Below, in pieces: positions 29,101-36,946 of a DNA stretch of 64,000 nucleotides. Position numbers and translations under genes: made by a program. Within the stretch, counting starts at the first letter, position 1; the number at the start of each line of letters is the position of its first letter. The stretch is taken from the NCBI RefSeq assembly GCF_900115135.1, contig NZ_FOVK01000007.1, forward strand, positions 1-64,000, given 5' to 3'. The notes beneath the pieces were generated by a model. That model searched no databases, was not told where the DNA came from, and saw only the letters and a program-made list of their open reading frames with translations. This DNA comes from Proteiniclasticum ruminis (GTDB taxonomy: Bacteria > Bacillota > Clostridia > Clostridiales > Clostridiaceae).

Positions 29101-31991
29101 GCTTTGTCCGCATCTGAGGATGTGACCCATTCGAGCAGATTTTTCTTGGTGAAAAACACTCTTGCAAGTGTTACTGTGATAGCATTTACTGCCTTCACTG
29201 CTTGATACGGGAGTAACATGATGCTGAGTAAAAACTGAAATACGGATGCTTTTATACCAAAAAATCCTGGTAAATATCTTTTGATGGTATCAGGTCTGAG
29301 ACCCTCTCTGAAGATTCTAGCCATGAGTGAAAGCCCCAGAGGTGTACCCAAAGCCAGAATACCAAGACTGAACCAAAAAACACCAGATCCTGGGAGTAAA
29401 GTGAATCCAACAATGAAAAGAAACATCACCGAAGGAGCCATCAGGCTTCTTCTCAGATTATCTATGATTTTCCATTTTGAAACTACTGATAAAGGATTGG
29501 ATATGGTTGAATGATCCATTGTATGTAAACTTCGGAAAAGCCATGGTACCAGCTGCCAGTCTCCTCTGATCCATCTGTGCAGTCTTGCCATGAAAGAATT
29601 ATATTTTGATGGATATGAGTCTATCAGTTCAAGATCTGAGACCAAAGCCGCTCTAACAAAGGATCCTTCCAGAAGGTCATGACTCAGTATTGCATTTTCA
29701 GGTAAAGTTCCCTTTAATACCTTCTGGAACACTCTAAGATCATAGATGCCCTTTCCGGTAAATATTCCTTCACCAAACAGATCCTGATAAACATCAGATA
29801 TGGCACTGGCGTATGGATCCAACCCTTCTTGACCTGTATAGATCCTTGAAAAAACAGATCTGTTTGAGCTGTCACTATCAAAAGATATTCTCGGCTGCAT
29901 CAAGCCATACCCTTTGGTAACAATGCCTTTTTCTTTGTCAATCACTGGACTGTTCAGTGGATGTGCCATTGTTCCAATCATTTTTTTTGCCATACCTAAA
30001 GGAAGAACCGTATCCGCATCAAGTGTGATGACGTATCTGATATCATTGTCTGGAAGAAATTTATTGGAACTATAGGAAAAACTTGTCTCTGTAGAGCCAA
30101 GAAGGAGTTCATTAAACTCCATCAAAGCACCTCTTTTTCTTTCCCAGCCCGTCCAGGTTTGATCTATTTCGTTCAATATCCTATCTCTATTATAGAAGTA
30201 AAAAATATCTTTCTCACCATTTGAGTATTTGCTGTTCAGCTCCATTATTCTTAATGACGCTTCCTCTATGATGCTTTCATCACTATCGATGGTCTCATAA
30301 TCAGAGTCTTTGAACGCACCAATTAATGCAAAAAATACGTTCTTTTCCCTGTTTCCGAGATAGTGGTTCTCCATATTCTCCATAAGCTCCCGCACCCTCT
30401 TCCTATCGGGGATGATTGCTGGAATTACGACTATGGTCCGCATACTATCTGGAACTCCTTCTTTAAGCTCAAGTCTTGGGAATACTGCAGGCTTTTTTAC
30501 TCTGTTCACAATCCAGTTGGCTATGGATATGACGATATCAGAAACTGGAATAATGACCGCAATCGCTGTGAGAACCATGATTAAAATATCATTGGAATCT
30601 GCATAGGTCCTCGAGTATGAGACTGCCATCAGTGTCAATAGAATTGTGAACGATACAATAGAGAGCATATAAATCGCACCCTGGTTCGCTACAAACCTTC
30701 TTCTGATTCTGGTGAAGTATTTAATTTCTCTTTCCTGCCTTTCTTCCAGTAAAGACAGCCCATCCCCAATGATATAATATCCAATATGCCAGGTATGATT
30801 CATGTTCTCGGAATCAGCACTGGCAGGATTTTCAGAAGAGAAGGCTCTTCTGGCCAGGTACAGCGCTTCTTTTCCAATATAAAGCTCAGAAACCCCAAAC
30901 ATTTTAGCTATATGCTCCACCTTATTCTTGTAATAGAAACGTGATTGAATATCCATAAGACTATATGTGCCATCAGGATCCTGCGCTAGTATTTTTTCCA
31001 GATTGCTGGCAGCATCAAATAACTCTGTCCAGTTCATCCCTGAAAGGTACTTGAGACTTATAATGCAATTTCCAATCCCCACCGTACTGATTGCCTGAGC
31101 ATTGTGTTCCTTCTGGGCTAAGAGTTCTGCTGAAGTATCAAACCTCCCTAGAACCCCATCTATATAACGCAGGACATCAGAATAGCTTTTTCCAGATCTT
31201 CTCAGTCTATAGAAGAGATGTTCCACAAAAGAGGAATTAGGTGTCTCTATCATACTGCTGACGGCTTTGTTGCCTTTCTCAAATAACGCGCTGATTTCGT
31301 CGGAGGTCGTATGGTCCAATAAAGCCCACTCCTCAACCATTTCATCTGCAAGATTCCACTGCTTTTTTGTTTCTATGATATCCTCACATATCATCCTGAT
31401 ATTTTCCAGGAGTGCTAACTTTAACATAACTGGCATTGCATAAATCTCACGTTCCAAAAGCACATTATGAGACTGATATGCGTCCAAATACTGGAGCAGG
31501 ACCTCCTCCTCGATACGGCCTTGTGTATGGCTGACCAGCTCCATCATAAGTACTGAGATTCGTGTAACATTTTGATATGGACCTTTTCTTAAGACCGGAA
31601 GCTCAAAATAGCTTTTCTTAGACATGTTTCTTCGAAGTCCATTCACCTGTTCTTCCAGCACATAAAAATTATCAAGCAGCCACTCAGCAGCAGGAGGTAC
31701 TGAGGTTTTTTTAGTCACTTCCGCATTCAGTTCCATATAAGTCTGTTGGATGTATTTAAAATTGTCATTCATTCGGGAAATAGGCCAGCTCCGTTTGCTT
31801 CTTTGTGGTACCACGGAATGCTCCAATGACATGCTTTTTGCATGTTCCACCAGTTCCTCAACGCTGAGGGAGGCATCTCTGATCTTTATATTCCTTACTT
31901 TTCTAATTCTGTACAATACGCCAAGAAAAACCAAAACCACCAGAACCAAAGCACCTAGGATAACTCTATAGTCTATATCAAGTCTGATCAA
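23160..31991 (-). CDS. Cyclic beta-1,2-glucan synthase-like giant membrane protein
   Basis: 2943 residues from a TTG start 7 nt after AAGGAGGT; 23 codons further upstream are open but lie on the leader terminator. Layout: one membrane segment (about 10-27); a helical region to 430; two membrane segments (440-500); a family 84 glycosyltransferase domain with D-A-D at 658-660, HDLLEGSF near 773 and RWIRGDWQL near 810; more membrane segments (850-1015); a glycoamylase-like domain with WGSSESAFG near 1479 and HHQGMSLIALNNYL near 1575; two GH94-type sugar-binding domains; and a C-terminal GH94 barrel with RGGDWNDG (DWND 2619-2622). This is the NdvB/ChvB order, in which the chain is made, trimmed and cyclised. 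The exact product is inferred from the family. Confidence 0.9.
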   Translation of the reverse strand: MIRLDIDYRVILGALVLVVLVFLGVLYRIRKVRNIKIRDASLSVEELVEHAKSMSLEHSVVPQRSKRSWPISRMNDNFKYIQQTYMELNAEVTKKTSVPPAAEWLLDNFYVLEEQVNGLRRNMSKKSYFELPVLRKGPYQNVTRISVLMMELVSHTQGRIEEEVLLQYLDAYQSHNVLLEREIYAMPVMLKLALLENIRMICEDIIETKKQWNLADEMVEEWALLDHTTSDEISALFEKGNKAVSSMIETPNSSFVEHLFYRLRRSGKSYSDVLRYIDGVLGRFDTSAELLAQKEHNAQAISTVGIGNCIISLKYLSGMNWTELFDAASNLEKILAQDPDGTYSLMDIQSRFYYKNKVEHIAKMFGVSELYIGKEALYLARRAFSSENPASADSENMNHTWHIGYYIIGDGLSLLEERQEREIKYFTRIRRRFVANQGAIYMLSIVSFTILLTLMAVSYSRTYADSNDILIMVLTAIAVIIPVSDIVISIANWIVNRVKKPAVFPRLELKEGVPDSMRTIVVIPAIIPDRKRVRELMENMENHYLGNREKNVFFALIGAFKDSDYETIDSDESIIEEASLRIMELNSKYSNGEKDIFYFYNRDRILNEIDQTWTGWERKRGALMEFNELLLGSTETSFSYSSNKFLPDNDIRYVITLDADTVLPLGMAKKMIGTMAHPLNSPVIDKEKGIVTKGYGLMQPRISFDSDSSNRSVFSRIYTGQEGLDPYASAISDVYQDLFGEGIFTGKGIYDLRVFQKVLKGTLPENAILSHDLLEGSFVRAALVSDLELIDSYPSKYNSFMARLHRWIRGDWQLVPWLFRSLHTMDHSTISNPLSVVSKWKIIDNLRRSLMAPSVMFLFIVGFTLLPGSGVFWFSLGILALGTPLGLSLMARIFREGLRPDTIKRYLPGFFGIKASVFQFLLSIMLLPYQAVKAVNAITVTLARVFFTKKNLLEWVTSSDADKAQPNSLESYIRSMGASAASGLIIVILTYYFKPENLFLSSLLAVVWLSSPVIAYLISRDENNKLTRLNNEALLELRKTSRKTWRYFEEFSNAGNHDLAPDNFQEEPYRGIAHKTSPTNIGLGLMASLTARDMGYIGLKEAIERISKTITTIEKMEKWNGHLYNWYDTRTLKPMRPMYVSTVDSGNLVCYLITLIEGLQDYMEKPLLDSSFARGITDTVIAGMEEHRELPQALLTISSFEKQEIIDPTAWFRALKRFTEISHQSESSRKEWALKLRHQGDSLLKEMELFMPWSMTSSLSNSQVTHVEMNPVFVKLMVLIGTNTPLHDLPELGERIVGCCDLLLDEFAESDLESMEGILDWLNEVKEAAIKSIQFTTEFIEHYEKLILRISELSEGTMFKSLYSERRHLFYIGYNVEEMKLTNSYYDLLASEARQTSYLAIARGEVPPKHWFMLGRSLTVVDRFKGLVSWSGTMFEYLMPLLIMRSYKNTLLDETYSFAVKSQIKYGKQRQVPWGSSESAFGVIDINLDYQYKAIGVPWLGLKRGLAEDNVIAPYATVLALLVFPEEAYKNLTHLKAEGMEGSYGYYEAVDYTLDHLEPGSHKKIIRSYMAHHQGMSLIALNNYLNDDIMQKRFGENPFVKSARLLLQEKVPQNFIFTKGSKEKIPVSKVKIYNEEISCRKFSSPDFDLPKVHILSNGNYFVGLTDQGTGYSRTKDVDISRWREDPITENYGAFFYLKNVETDQIWSSAYAPLNKTPEKYEVIFTSDKASYKRTDGEIETLTEVVVGSGDNAEVRRLKLKNNGGSPCIIQLTSYVELVGASHGSDVAHPAFSNLFIRTEYDHEHKVLLANRRRRSEQDRKLWIASIPVIEGETVSEIEYETDRLKFIGRNHHTGNPEVIERGKPLSNTVGSVLDPIFSLRTSIRIKPGEIARIFFVTVTAESREALMELVVKYGNAEACDASFRFALTRSQVEAKYLNIKAHDMELYQDMISDILFISPRRRVYEEKIKSSHLGQPTFWRYGISGDRPMVLLTMDKTDDVELLHELLKAHEYWRVKDLKVDLVILCKEEYSYINPLYALITEAVYSTQTQDFMNLHRDVFILKSSDMTSEEIDFFYANARMIFEGSRGKMRKQYSSFIMKALGEKSTSTSELGNRTEVRNARKSQNEIPMLVSNLETEEHKELLFYNGLGGFGENGKSYVIRLEHGKRTPLPWVNVIANPNFGFIVSESGGGYTWSDNSREFKISKWSNDAVGDEPSEIFYIGDESGNLWSGASLPIREEEPYTIEHGFGYSKFLHKSHGLDQELVQFVPVNDPVKISMFRFQNENLTPKIITVTFYMKPLLGVSTEETEMHLVSSQASGGSLLIENPYNREFAGKVCFIDTSDEDRTVTGDRKGFFGRGGMLSPDALVSPGLSGETGAGFNPCGAMQIQIRLEPKETKEFVFVMGIGNNREQADELAVKYKNLLNAKEALDQVKRFWHEKLGAIEVSTPDSATNIMLNGWLQYQVISCRLYARSGFYQAGGAYGFRDQLQDTLALAATWPAIAKEQIIKHAGHQFEEGDVLHWWHEPSGKGTRTRISDDFLWLPYVTAEYISITGDFGILDSMAPYLEEDPLEDHENERYCQPRISTDKYSLYDHCLRALKNAMRFGVHKLPLMRGGDWNDGMNNIGIDGKGESVWLGWFLFDTLQKFIPIARKMGDALIADEFTHIAADLKDAIESSAWDGSWYLRAFFDDGTPLGSAINTECKIDSLAQTWSVLSGAGDRDRSVKAMQSLENYLVMENEGVVKLLTPPFDSGNSNPGYIKGYLPGIRENGGQYTHAAAWTVAAFARLGEGEKAWNLFKLLNPIHHTRTEEGLMTYKTEPYVMAADVYSEYPHVGRGGWTWYTGSAGWMYKAGLENILGIYRQGDKLIFSPSIPGKWLEYCVRYRYHQTIYEIKFKNPNGLQTGVCEIYVDGNLETENYITLMDDGFTHEVEVLMNGALQT

Positions 31992-32017
31992 TCGGACTAC
32001 CTCCTTAGGATTTTCAA

Positions 32018-32052
32018 GATAAAAAAAGTCGCCTTTCGTAAAAAGCGACTTT
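32018..32052 (-). terminator. Intrinsic terminator in the leader of the giant glucan synthase gene
   Basis: On the minus strand AAAGTCGC and GCGACTTT form an 8-bp stem extended by TTT/AAA pairs, then seven Ts. It lies between the promoter (32108-32136) and the RBS (about 32000), so most transcripts should stop here unless the hairpin is prevented. A leader of about 50 nt precedes it. No known riboswitch class is recognised. Confidence 0.75.
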
Positions 32053-32107
32053 AGCTGCATGTACCTGTTGATTTAATTTTTAACCACGAGTTCTTTTTAT
32101 TATTTTA

Positions 32108-32136
32108 ATTATACTTTAATTTATTATAAAAGTCAA
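32108..32136 (-). promoter_or_regulatory. Strong promoter of the giant glucan synthase gene
   Basis: TTGACT, 17-nt spacer, TATAAT in a highly AT-rich region: the best promoter match in the window. Predicted start near 32101, leaving a leader of about 110 nt before the TTG. The remaining bases up to 32290 are AT-rich and hold no gene. Confidence 0.85.
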
Positions 32137-32294
32137 TGTTCTATTCTTCTTTAATATACTTATGAACATTTATTGTCTAATAATTTTAATTTTATTGTAT
32201 TATTTTTAAAATAATGTAGAAATTCAGACATTTAAAACTCAATCTTTATATCAATATTTGATTGTCACTTGAATTTCATTCTATCACGTAACTA

Positions 32295-33377
32295 TTAAAC
32301 ATATTTCTTCATCTCATCTATGGTTTCCACGACCAGTTGCCTCATGAGCTCTCTCACTGATAAAATTTCAGACACCCGATAGGCATTAGCACCTGCAAAA
32401 ACAAGGCCTTCTTCTCCATGAACTGAGTGCATGAGCGCGTCTGAAATGCAGTAGGGAGTAGTCTTTGGATCACAGGGTATCAGGCAGTTATAGCATCTTT
32501 TTACAGGTATCCTGCCTGCGTCCAGTTTATCGGTAAAAGTATTTCTGATGGCTCTTCCTGGCATGCCTACTGGACTGTTCACCAGTCTGATGTCTTCCTT
32601 TTTTGCATTCACATAAGCCATTTTGAACTCAAGATCCGCGTCGCATTCCTCTGTTGCTACAAACCGGGTCCCCATCTGTACGCCTGATGCACCGAGTTTC
32701 AGGTACTCTGCAATATCTTTGCCGTCATAAATACCTCCGGCCACAACCACAGGAATCTTCACCTGGTATTTTTCTTCAAAAGGCTTCAGTTCTTCTAGGA
32801 CCTCTTTCAGGATGTCCTTCAGATCCATATAGCTTCCACTTTCCATGACTTCCTTCTTGAACCCTAAGTGTCCCCCTGCCATTGGACCCTCCACGATGAA
32901 AAGATCCGCAGGAATCCCGAACTTCTTATCATAAACCTTCGAAATCAGCTTTGCTGCTTTTCCGGAAGACACCACTGGGGCAATCTTTGTTTTTGTCCCT
33001 TTGACCATTTCTGGAAGCTCCAGTGGAAGACCCGCTCCAGTGACAATGAGATCAATGCCTTCCTCCACAGCAGTTTTAATAAGTTCATCATAAGTAGTCA
33101 TGGCAGCCAGAAGATTCACGCCGATGATTCCCTCAGGTGCAATGTCTCTTGATTTTCTGATTTCTGCCCTTAACGCTCTTTTATTGGCTTCGAGATTATT
33201 CTTTAAAAAATCCTCTTCCCGATAGCCAATCTGGACTCCCGAGATGATGCCGATGCCACCTTCTTTCGCCACTGCTCCCGCCAGTGAAGAAAGTGATATC
33301 CCTATCCCCATACCACCTTGTATAATAGGCCACTTAGGCAATAGATTCCCGATTTTTAGATGATTTAAAAGTTCCAA
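32295..33377 (-). CDS. Nitronate monooxygenase family FMN protein
   Basis: 360 residues from a TTG start 9 nt after GGGAGG. The N-terminus PIIQGGMGIGISLSSLAGAVA is the FMN-barrel start of the 2-nitropropane dioxygenase/FabK family. GVNLLAAM, VTGAGLPLELPE, VEGPMAGGHLG (near 165), VVAGGIYDGKDIAEYLKLGA and VQMGTRFVATEE (phosphate-binding region) follow in family order. Late cysteines (CYNCLIPC near 295) are found in a clostridial subgroup. It could be a nitronate monooxygenase or a flavoprotein reductase; FabK itself is less likely because no fatty-acid genes are near. Stands alone. Confidence 0.85.
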   Translation of the reverse strand: MELLNHLKIGNLLPKWPIIQGGMGIGISLSSLAGAVAKEGGIGIISGVQIGYREEDFLKNNLEANKRALRAEIRKSRDIAPEGIIGVNLLAAMTTYDELIKTAVEEGIDLIVTGAGLPLELPEMVKGTKTKIAPVVSSGKAAKLISKVYDKKFGIPADLFIVEGPMAGGHLGFKKEVMESGSYMDLKDILKEVLEELKPFEEKYQVKIPVVVAGGIYDGKDIAEYLKLGASGVQMGTRFVATEECDADLEFKMAYVNAKKEDIRLVNSPVGMPGRAIRNTFTDKLDAGRIPVKRCYNCLIPCDPKTTPYCISDALMHSVHGEEGLVFAGANAYRVSEILSVRELMRQLVVETIDEMKKYV

Positions 33378-33528
33378 TAGTTGTTTCCTCCCATAATTCG
33401 ATTCATTCCCATTATACAGAGGTATACTTTGATACTCAAAATATTAAGATAGAATTAAGAAAATCGGGATGGAACATGTCCGGTCATACACTCCTTTTTC
33501 CTTCTGATGGAACGCATCCGAACTCTTT

Positions 33529-34071
33529 TTAAGGCGAGATGAAGATGGGCAAGTTTGGGGGATAATACGTGAAATATCCCATCATGAGAGACAGCGAGAT
33601 TACAATGAATATTCCCGTAGCTGCATAAATCCATCGTGGCTTGGAAACTCTATAGACATGAATGGCCAGAAGCTGAGCAATGGGAATGCTCACCATAGAG
33701 GAGAAGTTCACCCAGGAAGCTTCCACTTCAAAGGCACCAGCCCACACATAATACCAGACCACAATAATAGAAACACCAAAGATCACACTGATGGCCATGG
33801 CCTGATGCCATCTTCTGAAGGAAAGCTTCTTTCTTTCTTTGTACATCAGATAGCCAGCTGCCCACCAGAGCACCGTTGGCCAATAGACCATTTTCAGATG
33901 CTCCCAGATGCTCTCGTTTACAGGAGCAACAAGACTCACTAGAAAGTTATCTCCAGACCATTCATAGGCAAAATGAAGCGGTCCAGCAATCATCACAATC
34001 ACAAAGATCCCTAGAATATGATAGGACCTGACAAACCTCATGACCCTTATTTCCTCCATGTCTCCATACAT
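33529..34071 (-). CDS. DUF6512-like membrane protein
   Basis: 180 residues from the ATG after AAAGGAGTGGATATC; a 22-codon upstream extension is not used. About five membrane segments are visible. The first loop carries the conserved-looking PLHFAYEWSGDN and VAPVNESIWEHLKMVYWP, a pattern shared by small clostridial membrane proteins of the DUF6512 type. It ends with a tyrosine/proline-rich tail (YFTYYPPNLPIF). Function unknown; no operon partner on this strand close by. Confidence 0.65.
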   Translation of the reverse strand: MYGDMEEIRVMRFVRSYHILGIFVIVMIAGPLHFAYEWSGDNFLVSLVAPVNESIWEHLKMVYWPTVLWWAAGYLMYKERKKLSFRRWHQAMAISVIFGVSIIVVWYYVWAGAFEVEASWVNFSSMVSIPIAQLLAIHVYRVSKPRWIYAATGIFIVISLSLMMGYFTYYPPNLPIFISP

Positions 34072-34282
34072 GATATCCACTCCTTTTGTCTCCATCGCTA
34101 CATATACTATAGAATAAAGATGCGTACTGGATTTCACAGAATTATTATGGTTTTATTACATTTTCAAAAAAACACCTAACGATAAATAAAAACTATTACC
34201 ACCTGAACTTTCACTCTGTTGTAACCCATTCATGTATGAGTGGTGTATGATGAATGAAAAAGAGAAGCAGGAGGAATATCTT

Positions 34283-35536
34283 ATGAAAAAAAACAGGATG
34301 CCCCAATCACTTGGACTACTGCTCAGTATATGTCTCGTATTATCCTTTGCTGGCTGCAAAAAAGCCGTTTCGGCTGAAGGCGGAAACCTCCTCGATGATC
34401 TGAAAAAAGAAACGGTGGAGAAAAGCAGCTCGTTCACTAAAGAAGCGACGATGCCAGCGCTGACCTTCTCCTTCAATCTCTTTACTAAGAATCTTCTATG
34501 TGAAAACACACTGATTTCGCCTCTATCCGTACTGACTTCCCTTGGTATGACCGCCAATGGAGCGAAAGGCGATACGCTTTCCCAGATGGAGGAAGTTTTT
34601 GGGATGGATCGGGAATCACTTAATCAGCTGCTGTACCTCTATACATCAAAGCTTCCTCAAAAGGACAAGCTGAAGGTCCATATGGCCAACTCCATATGGT
34701 TTCGGGATGGAGACCGGTTTCAGATCCGCCCTGAGTTTCTTCAGACCACAGTAAACTACTATGATGCCGGAATCTACCGATCCCCTTTTGATAACAGCAC
34801 AGTGAAGGACATCAACAGTTGGGTTCGAGAGCGTACAGACGGAGAAATCCCAGAGATTCTTGATGAGATTTCCAGCGACACCGTCATGTACCTCATCAAT
34901 GCGCTCTCTTTTGATGCAGAGTGGGAAAACATCTATAAAGAAAATGAGGTGCGTCAAGAATCTTTTCATGCGGATGACGGAACTCTCCAGAATGCCGATA
35001 TGATGTATTCACAAGAGCAGCTCTACCTGGAAGATGGAGATGCAAAAGGATTCATCAAGAAGTATGCAGATGGAAACTACGCCTTTGCAGCGATCTTGCC
35101 ACCAGAGGACCTTCATCTCTCCGCCTATCTTTCAGGGCTCACACCAGATAAACTGCGTGAGATTCTGGAGAACCCCATAGAAACTTCTGTTCAGACCATG
35201 ATGCCAAAGTTCACCACAGAGTATTCAGTGGAAATGTCCGATATTTTAAAGAGCATGGGGATGGAACACGCTTTTGATGAAGATCTTGCGGATCTATCCG
35301 GACTGGGTTCTGCAGGTGGAAATCTCTATATCAACAGAGTCCTGCACAAAGCAAAAATTGAAGTTCATGAAAGAGGCACAAAAGCTGGTGCTGCCACAGT
35401 GGTGGAAGTAAATGAAAAATCTGCGGCAATTGATCTTCCAAAAACGGTGTTCCTGGACAGGCCTTTCTTCTATATCGTTTTTGATACAGAAAGTTACCTG
35501 CCGCTCTTTATTGGCACCACCCTCTATGTCAAATAG
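34283..35536 (+). CDS. Serpin family lipoprotein
   Basis: 417 residues from the ATG after AGGAGGAATATCTT. The signal peptide ends LSFAGC, a lipobox, so the inhibitor should be anchored outside the membrane. The serpin fold covers about residues 55-417: NTLISPLSVLTSLGMTANGA, YLINALSFDAEWE, FAAILPPEDL, MPKFTTEYSVEMSDILKSMG and the end FLDRPFFYIVFDTESYLPLFIG. The hinge ERGTKAGAATVV has the small residues needed for loop insertion, so it is predicted to be inhibitory. Counting from the hinge places P1-P1' at K379-S380, pointing to trypsin-like proteases; that is inference. Monocistronic with a terminator. Confidence 0.93.
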   Translation: MKKNRMPQSLGLLLSICLVLSFAGCKKAVSAEGGNLLDDLKKETVEKSSSFTKEATMPALTFSFNLFTKNLLCENTLISPLSVLTSLGMTANGAKGDTLSQMEEVFGMDRESLNQLLYLYTSKLPQKDKLKVHMANSIWFRDGDRFQIRPEFLQTTVNYYDAGIYRSPFDNSTVKDINSWVRERTDGEIPEILDEISSDTVMYLINALSFDAEWENIYKENEVRQESFHADDGTLQNADMMYSQEQLYLEDGDAKGFIKKYADGNYAFAAILPPEDLHLSAYLSGLTPDKLREILENPIETSVQTMMPKFTTEYSVEMSDILKSMGMEHAFDEDLADLSGLGSAGGNLYINRVLHKAKIEVHERGTKAGAATVVEVNEKSAAIDLPKTVFLDRPFFYIVFDTESYLPLFIGTTLYVK

Positions 35537-35544
35537 ACAGTTCG

Positions 35545-35580
35545 GGAACCTGATCTTCACTCAGGTTCCTTTCACTTTTC
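35545..35580 (+). terminator. Terminator after the serpin gene
   Basis: Stem GGAACCTGA / TCAGGTTCC with a 7-nt loop, then TTTCACTTTT, 8 nt after the stop. Confidence 0.8.
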
Positions 35581-35660
35581 AAAAAATTCATGTGAATTTA
35601 AACTTCCTGTGTTACAGTTGATAGAACTTATATAGAATGTTAGAAATGGAGTGTGGTCCT

Positions 35661-36896
35661 ATGCATGAAAATCCCCCGGCACTTCTTCTCACCTTATCAG
35701 GTGCTGGAAGCGCTTTAGAAACCCTCATCAAGCTTGGTATACTGATTCTCATAGCTCTCATCATCTATTACCTCTTTCAAATCGGCAACAAGCAGGTAGA
35801 CGACAAAAAGAAGCTCCGGTATGGTATCCCGCAGCTGAAATTAACCTTTTTTGTCTTATTGGGAATTGGTGTGCTCTGGTGGATCCTAAACAATCAGGAT
35901 CTTCTCATCCCCATCATCGTCCCTTTTGTAGTGGCCGGTGTTCTTGCCTATGCCTTCAATCCGCTGGTCAAGAAGCTCATGACGCTGAAGCTGTCGAGAA
36001 CCCTCTCCACAGCCATCATTTTTATCGGTATCATTCTAGCCGTAGTAGGATTCTCGCTGGTCTTCTTCCCGATGATTGTAAAAGAAGTGAACAGCCTGGT
36101 TTCCATGCTGCCTGACCTTAGCCAGAACTGGTATGAAAAGTTCATGGCCTGGTATGAAAAAAGTATCGGCACAAATCCCAATATGCCAACAACCTTTGAA
36201 GGCGTCCTGGAGTATCTGAATATTGAGGTAGAAGCTATTACCGACTGGCTCTTCCGCTCTTCCGGCACTCTTTTCTCGAAGATCGGTTCCTTTGCTTCCA
36301 GTCTTGTCCATCTGGTGACCATTCCTGTAATCATGTTCTATTTCATGAAAGATGGCGATAAGATTGCAAAGGGTGCTAAAAAGATGGTGCTTCCTAGATG
36401 GAGAAGCTGGGTGTTCCCACTCTCAGAGAAGATTGATGGAGTTCTTGGGGGCTTCATCCGGGGACAGCTTCTGGTTGCATTTTTCATTGGAGTGCTCAGC
36501 TCCATCGCCTTACTGATTTTAGGCGTTGAGTACTGGCTTATCCTTGGTATGCTGGCTGGCATAGGAGATCTTATTCCCTATATCGGACCTTTCCTGGGTG
36601 CAGTTCCTGCGGTCTTCATTGCTTTAACCACCGACCCTTGGAAAGCCCTTTGGGTCATTGCCGCTTTCCTCATCATTCAGCAGCTGGAAGGAAACCTCAT
36701 TTCACCAAAGATTGTCGGTCACAGTGTTGGTCTTCATCCAGCCCTGATCATCTTTGTGCTGCTTGTAGGTGGTGCCCTTTGGGGCCTTGTGGGACTTCTC
36801 GTGGCTGTACCTCTGGCAGGAGTCATTAAAGTACTTCTGGAGGCCATTCTCGATTGGTTCAAAAAACATTATCCTTCTATTTTTGAAGCTTCATAA
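35661..36896 (+). CDS. AI-2E family permease
   Basis: 411 residues from the ATG that has GGAG 9 nt upstream; an ATG eight codons earlier lacks a site. The family (YdgG/TqsA/PerM-like) has about eight membrane segments in two groups around a long cytosolic or external helix. Visible signatures are VPFVVAGVLAYAFNPLVKKL near 90, the central amphipathic region, then GGFIRGQLLVAFFIG, AGIGDLIPYIGPFLGAVPA and QQLEGNLISPKIVGHSVGLHP, the family's most conserved part. Members have been linked to AI-2 export or sodium/proton exchange; this one cannot be assigned further. A paralogue lies at 40.8 kb. Confidence 0.88.
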   Translation: MHENPPALLLTLSGAGSALETLIKLGILILIALIIYYLFQIGNKQVDDKKKLRYGIPQLKLTFFVLLGIGVLWWILNNQDLLIPIIVPFVVAGVLAYAFNPLVKKLMTLKLSRTLSTAIIFIGIILAVVGFSLVFFPMIVKEVNSLVSMLPDLSQNWYEKFMAWYEKSIGTNPNMPTTFEGVLEYLNIEVEAITDWLFRSSGTLFSKIGSFASSLVHLVTIPVIMFYFMKDGDKIAKGAKKMVLPRWRSWVFPLSEKIDGVLGGFIRGQLLVAFFIGVLSSIALLILGVEYWLILGMLAGIGDLIPYIGPFLGAVPAVFIALTTDPWKALWVIAAFLIIQQLEGNLISPKIVGHSVGLHPALIIFVLLVGGALWGLVGLLVAVPLAGVIKVLLEAILDWFKKHYPSIFEAS

Positions 36897-36901
36897 TGAA
36901 G

Positions 36902-36937
36902 AAAGCTCCTGGAAAAATCCGGGAGCTTTTCTTTTTG
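36902..36937 (+). terminator. Terminator after the first AI-2E-family gene
   Basis: Stem AAAGCTCCTGGA / TCCGGGAGCTTT (one G-T pair) with a 4-nt A loop, then TTCTTTTT. Confidence 0.85.
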
Positions 36938-36946
36938 CCTGTGATT

